A stretch of DNA of 18,339 nt from Deltaproteobacteria bacterium (GTDB lineage Bacteria; Lernaellota; Lernaellaia; JACKCT01), in NCBI GenBank assembly GCA_020633895.1, contig JACKCT010000027.1, forward strand, positions 1-18,339, in the 5' to 3' direction. The translations under genes were made by a program, and so were the position numbers. The notes under the pieces were generated by a model. That model was given only the letters and a program-made list of their open reading frames with translations, was not told where the DNA came from and did no database searches. Below, piece by piece: positions 14,048-18,339 of this stretch. Every line of letters starts with the position of its first letter. Within the stretch, counting starts at the first letter, position 1.

Positions 14048-14125
14048 GGCGCCGAGATGCATCGAGATGAACACGGCGCCCGAATCGGGGCGCGAAGATA
14101 TGGGCCGGGCGCGACGCACGTCGCG
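14048..14125 (+). promoter_or_regulatory. structured leader of aroF
   Basis: GCGCCC-GAATCG-GGGCGC (14076-14093) and CGCGACG-CA-CGTCGCG (14110-14125) are perfect hairpins. An upstream GGCGCC (14048-14053) can instead pair with the GGCGCC at 14075-14080, which would compete with the first hairpin. Competing pairings suggest a possible attenuator-like leader, but there is no T run and no known riboswitch is recognised. Confidence 0.35.
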
Positions 14126-14157
14126 GTCATGGGTGAGAGGCCCTTGGGAGAATCGAC

Positions 14158-15201
14158 ATGGTTATCGTGATGGATCGCCAGGCGACCGAGGAACAGATCG
14201 CGGCGGTCACGGAAAAAGTGCATGCGTTGGGTCGCAAGGTCCATCGCTCCGACGGCGAGGGATCGATCGTGCTGGGGGTCGTGGGCGAGGGCGCCAACCT
14301 GGAGCCGTCCGATTTCCTCGTGATGGACGGCGTCAATGACGCGATCCGCATCTCGTCCCCCTTCAAGCTGGCCAGCCGCACCTTCCAGCGGGAAGACACG
14401 ATCGTCGACGTGGACGGAGTGAAGATCGGCGGCGACGAGGTGATCGTCATGGCCGGTCCCTGCTCGGTGGAAAGCGAGGAGCAGATCTTCGCCTGTGCCG
14501 AGGCGGTCGCCAAGGCCGGCGGCCGGATCCTGCGCGGCGGCGCCTACAAGCCCCGCACCTCGCCCTACAGCTTCCAAGGCCTGGGCGTCGAGGGACTCAA
14601 ACTCCTGCGCGCGGCGGGGGACAAGTACGGCCTGAAGGTCGTCACCGAGGTCATGGCCATCGAGCAGATCGACGAGATCTCCGAGTGGGCGGATATGTTC
14701 CAGGTCGGCGCCCGCAACATGCAGAACTTCAATCTCCTGCGCGCCCTGGGCGAGCACAAGGATCACAAGCCGGTTCTGCTCAAACGCGGCATCGCGGCGA
14801 CGATTCAGGAATGGCTGATGTCCGCGGAGTACATTCTCGCCGGAGGCACCAAGGGCGTCGTGCTGTGCGAGCGGGGCATCCGCTCCTACGACAACCAGAC
14901 GCGCAACATCCTGGACCTGTCGGCCGTGCCGGTGATCAAAAAGCTGTCCCATCTGCCCATCGTCGCGGACCCGAGCCACGGCACCGGCATTCGCCAGTAC
15001 GTCGCCGATCTGGCCCGCGCTTCGGTGGCGGTGGGAGCCGACGGCCTGATGGTCGAGGTGCACAACAACCCGGACAAGGCCCTGTCCGACGGCGCCCAGT
15101 CCCTTTATCCGGAGCAGTTCGATACGCTGATGAAGCGCTGCCGTGTCATCGCCACGGTCCTGGGTCGCAACATCGCCCCGGGCAAGGACGATGCCGCTTA
15201 A
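14158..15201 (+). CDS. aroF: 3-deoxy-7-phosphoheptulonate (DAHP) synthase, type I-beta with regulatory domain
   Basis: A 347-residue enzyme joining phosphoenolpyruvate and erythrose 4-phosphate, the first step of the shikimate pathway. Residues 1-75 form the ferredoxin-like N-terminal domain of the Thermotoga-type enzyme, which mediates feedback inhibition by tyrosine or phenylalanine. The barrel starts at about 85. It carries the metal ligands Cys102 (AGPCSVE), His274 (DPSHGTG), Glu300 (VEVH) and Asp311 (ALSDGAQS), matching the Cys, His, Glu, Asp set of the T. maritima enzyme. The signatures GGAYKPRTSPYSFQGLG and LLKRG are also present. GGGAG precedes the ATG. Its end overlaps tyrA by 11 bases, so first-step control and tyrosine synthesis are linked. 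Confidence 0.94.
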   Translation: MVIVMDRQATEEQIAAVTEKVHALGRKVHRSDGEGSIVLGVVGEGANLEPSDFLVMDGVNDAIRISSPFKLASRTFQREDTIVDVDGVKIGGDEVIVMAGPCSVESEEQIFACAEAVAKAGGRILRGGAYKPRTSPYSFQGLGVEGLKLLRAAGDKYGLKVVTEVMAIEQIDEISEWADMFQVGARNMQNFNLLRALGEHKDHKPVLLKRGIAATIQEWLMSAEYILAGGTKGVVLCERGIRSYDNQTRNILDLSAVPVIKKLSHLPIVADPSHGTGIRQYVADLARASVAVGADGLMVEVHNNPDKALSDGAQSLYPEQFDTLMKRCRVIATVLGRNIAPGKDDAA

Positions 15202-16093
15202 ACGGGTCTGCGTCGCCGGTTTGGGTTTGATCGGGGCCTCCCTGGCCCGCGCGATCAAACAGGTGCACCCCGCCGCCGTGGTGGAGGGGGTGGACCTGCC
15301 CGGCGAAGTGGCGCGCCTGCGTCACTCGGGCATCGCCGACCGGGTCGAGTCCCTGGACCGTTTCCCCGAGATGGCGGCCGAGGCGGACCTGATCGTCCTG
15401 GCCGCTCCCGTTCAAAAAATCCCCGACGCCGTGCGAACGCTTGCCGGCGTCGTCAAACCCTCGGCCATCGTCACCGACGTGGGCGGCGTGAAAGGCCCGA
15501 TCTGCAAAGCCGGCGCCGAGGCGCTGGGCGGCGGAATCTTCATCGGCGGGCATCCCATGAGTGGTTCCGAACGGGCCGGAGGGTTGGCGGCCGATCCGCT
15601 GCTGTTTCAGGGCCGGTCGTACATCCTCTGCCCCCTGCCGGGCGTCGACCACGGCAAGCTGCTGCGCATGGTCAAGCTTGTCGAGGACATCGGCGGGCGG
15701 CCCATCACCCTGGACCCCGCGGACCACGACCGCCTCGTCGGCCTGACCAGCCATCTGCCCCAACTGATCGCCACCACGATCATGCACACCATTCTCAACG
15801 CGCCCAACGATCGGGATCTGGCGCTCAAAGTCGCCGGTCGCGGATTTCGCGATCTGACGCGGGTCGCCGCCTCGGACCTGTCCCAGTGGCGCGGCGTCCT
15901 CGACCAGAACCGCAAGACGATCAACGCCATCCTGGACGAATTCGAAGCGGCCCTGGCCCAATTGCGAAGCGCACTCAACGACAGCCCGGAGGATCTGGCC
16001 GAGTTGTGGAGCGCCGCCGCCGCCGCGAGGCGCCGCATGGTCGATCGGGAGTTCAAGCCGGTCGGCGGATTGCGTCCCAGCGACGAGAAATAG
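15191..16093 (+). CDS. tyrA: prephenate/arogenate dehydrogenase
   Basis: A 300-residue TyrA-type enzyme for the oxidative decarboxylation of prephenate (or arogenate) on the way to tyrosine. The NAD(P)-binding loop GLGLIG (10-15) follows the first strand. Family motifs are GGHPMSGSERAG (119-130, His121) and DHDRLVGLTSHLPQLIA (178-194, with His179 and His188), followed by a helical C-terminal domain. No ACT or chorismate mutase domain is attached, so feedback control may rest with the AroF partner. The frame runs upstream to 15143, but the ATG at 15191, with AAGGA just before it, starts at the first conserved strand. It overlaps aroF by 11 bases and is probably co-translated. Confidence 0.92.
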   Translation: MPLKRVCVAGLGLIGASLARAIKQVHPAAVVEGVDLPGEVARLRHSGIADRVESLDRFPEMAAEADLIVLAAPVQKIPDAVRTLAGVVKPSAIVTDVGGVKGPICKAGAEALGGGIFIGGHPMSGSERAGGLAADPLLFQGRSYILCPLPGVDHGKLLRMVKLVEDIGGRPITLDPADHDRLVGLTSHLPQLIATTIMHTILNAPNDRDLALKVAGRGFRDLTRVAASDLSQWRGVLDQNRKTINAILDEFEAALAQLRSALNDSPEDLAELWSAAAAARRRMVDREFKPVGGLRPSDEK

Positions 16094-16122
16094 CGGGGCG
16101 GGCGGTCCCGCGATTATCCCCG
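16093..16122 (+). terminator. hairpin after tyrA, possible terminator
   Basis: GCGGGG and CCCCGC enclose a smaller CGGG-CGGT-CCCG hairpin right at the tyrA stop. No T tract follows, so it may be only a 3'-end stabilising structure or a weak terminator. Confidence 0.3.
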
Positions 16123-16308
16123 CCGATTCAGAGCCCCGACCTGCTTGCCTCGCTGAAGCCTTGGTGAAAGCGGGTAGGGAGGGGTCTGTGGCGACCCTGA
16201 CCCTGTACGCTATTGTCGTTGTTCCAGGCATCGTACGTGTCCTGCCGGGTCATTCCCCGCTGCTCACTACCGTTCGCGGCTCTGATGGGGCGCACCCGCT
16301 CTTCGCCT

Positions 16309-16336
16309 TTGCACGCTCGGGAAAAGCCGGTAGCAT
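16309..16336 (+). promoter_or_regulatory. promoter of the yihY-like gene
   Basis: TTGCAC (16309-16314), a 16-bp spacer and TAGCAT (16331-16336). The predicted start near 16343 would place the TTG at 16343 at the very mRNA end, which favours the later TTG at 16373 as start codon. The remaining 186 bases after tyrA show no gene. Confidence 0.5.
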
Positions 16337-16372
16337 CGAGAGTTGCTGGTTGCAGAGAGTTTGGAGAGCGGT

Positions 16373-17671
16373 TTGTCGCTGGTTGAGAAGCTATTTCGTC
16401 TGCCGGTGCATGAGTATTCGCCGTGGAAGCGTCGGGCGGTGCGTTTCGTGCAGTTCCTGGTGCAGGTGGTCGCCGAGTATTCCCGGGATGACTGCTCCAT
16501 CCGCGCCTCGGCGATGACCTACACCACGCTTCTCGCCCTCGTGCCGCTGACCACCGTCTTTTTCTCCATGTTCACCACGCTCGCCGCCTTCGAGGGCGCC
16601 AAGGAAACGGTGCAGAACTTTCTGTTCAACTTTCTCATCCCCGCCAAAAGCGGCGAGATCCAGCAATACTTCACCGAGTTTTCCGGCAACGCGAAGGCCC
16701 TGAGCTTCATCGGGTCCATCGGCTTGCTGGTTACGTCGATCATGCTGTTCAACCACATTGAAAACAGCCTCAATCACGTCTGGCGCGCCAAGAACGAGCG
16801 CAAGTTCTACATGAAGTTCATCATCTTCACGTCGCTTTTGGTGTGGGGGACGATCTTCATCGGAGCCAGCGTCTACATCAGCGGACGCATCCAGGCGATG
16901 TTTTCGTTCGATACGCTCGGCGAGATCAATTTCCTGGGCAAGTTGGTGATTTCGCTGTTTCCCACGGGTCTGGCCAGCGCGGGTTTCGTGCTGATGATGC
17001 TCTTCGTGCCCTCGGTGAAGGTGCGTTTCAAAAGCGCGTTGATCGGCGGCATCTCGGGCGGCGTGCTGTGGGAGGTCGCCAAGCAGGCGTTCGGCAATTG
17101 GGCCGCGGATTCGGTGAACTACTCGGTCCTCTACGGCTCGCTGGCGTTGATTCCCATCTTCCTCGTTTGGCTGTATCTGACGTGGATTATCATCATGATC
17201 GCCACCGAGATCACCTACGTTCACCAGAATTTCCGCGCCCTGATGATGAATCGCCTGGCGCCGGATTTGTCCTCCCGCGACCGCATGCTCCTGTCGTTGC
17301 AGATTTACTTTTTCATCGCGACGCGCTTTCGCAACGGCGAGGGGGCGGTGGATTCGGACGCGATCTTCGAACGCTTTAATGTCCCCGTCGAAACGGCCCA
17401 GGAAATCCTGCTCAAGTTTCGCGACGCGGGCCTTGTTCTCATCGTGGAGGAACCCAAGCCCGGCTACGTGCCTTCCCGCGATCTGAGCACGGTGACGGTG
17501 CGGGAGATTCTGCATCGGATCTATGCATTCCCGGAGAAGAGCCAGATCGTCGAGGAACTGGCGCCGTCGGACCTGCGGGCGATGGAGGTCATCGAGCGCT
17601 TCGAGAAAGACGGCATCGAGGGACTGGGCGACGCGGGCGTGGCGCGGGTTCTGGACTCGCCCGCGACGTGA
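16373..17671 (+). CDS. YihY/BrkB-family inner-membrane protein with C-terminal winged-helix-like domain
   Basis: A protein of about 432 residues with six predicted membrane helices (roughly 48-70, 112-130, 148-170, 188-212, 222-242, 252-280). It carries family motifs DDCSIRASAMTYTTLLALVPL near the first helix and YGSLALIPIFLVWLYLTWII at the last. YihY proteins were once called ribonuclease BN, which is now considered wrong; their true role is unsettled. The C-terminal 130 residues are soluble and contain a segment like a winged helix (about 320-375, VDSDAIFERFNVPVETAQEILLKFRDAGL in style). The frame is open from TTG 16343. TTG 16373 is preferred because GGAG lies six bases before it. It is convergent with the amidase gene. 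Confidence 0.87.
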   Translation: MSLVEKLFRLPVHEYSPWKRRAVRFVQFLVQVVAEYSRDDCSIRASAMTYTTLLALVPLTTVFFSMFTTLAAFEGAKETVQNFLFNFLIPAKSGEIQQYFTEFSGNAKALSFIGSIGLLVTSIMLFNHIENSLNHVWRAKNERKFYMKFIIFTSLLVWGTIFIGASVYISGRIQAMFSFDTLGEINFLGKLVISLFPTGLASAGFVLMMLFVPSVKVRFKSALIGGISGGVLWEVAKQAFGNWAADSVNYSVLYGSLALIPIFLVWLYLTWIIIMIATEITYVHQNFRALMMNRLAPDLSSRDRMLLSLQIYFFIATRFRNGEGAVDSDAIFERFNVPVETAQEILLKFRDAGLVLIVEEPKPGYVPSRDLSTVTVREILHRIYAFPEKSQIVEELAPSDLRAMEVIERFEKDGIEGLGDAGVARVLDSPAT

Positions 17672-17680
17672 TCTGATCAC
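17668..17680. repeat. palindrome spanning both convergent stop codons
   Basis: GTGATC-T-GATCAC is a perfect 6-bp inverted repeat that includes the TGA of the yihY-like gene (17669-17671) and the TGA of the amidase gene on the other strand (17677-17679). No T tract follows on either side, so the stem alone is unlikely to end transcription. Confidence 0.6.
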
Positions 17681-18339
17681 TGGGCGTTCTTCAGGCCCTT
17701 GGTGCGTTCGGTGAGGGTTTCGTCGTAGTAGAGGATGGCTTCGTAGAGGGCGTCGGCGATCTGCTCCTGCACGGACTCGGAAGCCAGGACGCGGGCCTCG
17801 TCCGGATTGCTGACAAAGCCGGTTTCCACCAGGATTGCCGGGGCTTTGGACCCGACGAGCACGAAGAACGGCGCCTGTTTCACGCCGCGATTGGGCAGGT
17901 TGAGCGTCTCGACCATGCGCTTCTGGACCGACGCGGCAAGTTGCTCGGACGCCTTCATATTCTCCGACGAAATCATATCCCGCAGGATCGTCTTCAGATC
18001 GTCCTCGTTCTCCACGCCGCCCGCGAACAGGCCCTCGGTGTCGTATTGGGCCGACTTGTTCTCCTCGGCGGCCAGACGCGCGGCCTGCTTGTCGGTCGCT
18101 TCCATGCTCAAAAAGTAGGTCTCCAGACCCGTCGCGCTGCGCCTGGTGGCGCCGTTGGCGTGGATGGACATGAACAGGTCCGCGTCCGAGCGATTGCCGA
18201 TGGTGGTGCGTCCGCCCAGGGGGATGAAGTAGTCGCCTTCGCGCGTCATGATGACCTCGATTCCCATGTCGCGCACTAGGCGGTCGCGCAGTTTCAACCC
18301 GATGGCCAGGTTGATGTCCTTTTCGTTGATGCCGTCGGG
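17677..18339 (-). CDS. N-acetylmuramoyl-L-alanine amidase (Amidase_3), 5' end beyond the window
   Basis: The visible 220 residues are the C-terminal part of a zinc amidase that cuts the bond between MurNAc and the peptide stem of peptidoglycan in the periplasm. The frame stays open to the window edge, where it reads PDGINEKDINLAIGLKLRD, the stretch that follows the first zinc histidine in this family. So the first His and Glu ligands and any signal peptide lie outside. Visible motifs are VIMTREGD, FMSIHANG (zinc His) and ILVETGFVSN (catalytic Glu). An insertion-like acidic segment (DTEGLFAGGVENEDD) lies between them, where AmiC-type enzymes carry a regulatory helix. The TTG at 18297 is not the true start. 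Transcription converges on the yihY-like gene. Confidence 0.9.
   Translation of the reverse strand, partial: PDGINEKDINLAIGLKLRDRLVRDMGIEVIMTREGDYFIPLGGRTTIGNRSDADLFMSIHANGATRRSATGLETYFLSMEATDKQAARLAAEENKSAQYDTEGLFAGGVENEDDLKTILRDMISSENMKASEQLAASVQKRMVETLNLPNRGVKQAPFFVLVGSKAPAILVETGFVSNPDEARVLASESVQEQIADALYEAILYYDETLTERTKGLKNAQ

Noticed and set aside
14057-14170. short leader peptide before aroF
   Set aside because: A 37-codon frame exists, but it has a single tyrosine codon, no Tyr/Phe/Trp run and no clear ribosome-binding site, so there is no case for peptide-based attenuation.
14002-15258. 418-residue minus-strand open frame over aroF
   Set aside because: It is a shadow of a clearly functional DAHP synthase gene, with no family motif and no ribosome-binding site.
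16373-17671. ribonuclease BN function for the YihY-like protein
   Set aside because: That name came from an old misassignment of the family. The protein is a six-helix membrane protein with no nuclease motif.

Overview
The window is 18.3 kb of high-GC bacterial DNA, probably a metagenome contig from a deltaproteobacteria-like lineage. That placement is weak: it rests on GC-rich coding, a FadN-type beta-oxidation enzyme, an aspartate-rich secreted lipocalin and a thermotogal-type DAHP synthase. No rRNA or marker protein fixes the taxonomy.

Left segment (1-5.9 kb), accessory in character. An AbiEi-family antitoxin/repressor is joined by a stop/start overlap to a serine recombinase (915-2273), where an AbiEii toxin would normally sit. 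Then comes a compact operon read rightwards from a clear promoter (TTGACA-16-TATCAT) with a palindromic operator at the expected start of transcription: tetR, a membrane-anchored c-type cytochrome, two small four-helix membrane proteins, a RIC/YtfE-type di-iron repair protein and a second hemerythrin-like protein. The first four junctions are ATGA overlaps. The set reads as a defence against nitric oxide or nitrosative damage, run by a TetR regulator.

Junction (5.55-7.55 kb). A gene-poor stretch ends in two strong leftward hairpins, followed by the 3' half of a tRNA-Asn gene cut at the anticodon loop. Next come about 220 bases with repeated CCTATTCC-like motifs and a complete tyrosine integrase, both on the minus-strand side of an intact initiator tRNA-fMet that has its own promoter and terminator. 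This looks like an attachment site with its integrase. The window does not contain the matching second site, so island, deletion remnant and assembly chimera all remain open.

Right segment (7.6 kb to end), mostly housekeeping: an inositol-monophosphatase-family enzyme, a HEPN-domain protein, a secreted lipocalin, a fadN-fadA beta-oxidation operon behind a FadR-like TetR box, an aroF-tyrA overlap pair for tyrosine synthesis, a YihY/BrkB membrane protein and, convergent with it, a cell-wall amidase cut by the window edge. A 34-bp hairpin-containing tandem repeat lies between fadN and fadA and begins inside the last codons of fadN.

The best candidates for something undescribed are the AbiEi-recombinase pair, the TetR-controlled nitrosative-stress operon with its two unassigned membrane proteins, the split tRNA-Asn junction, and the fadN/fadA repeat.
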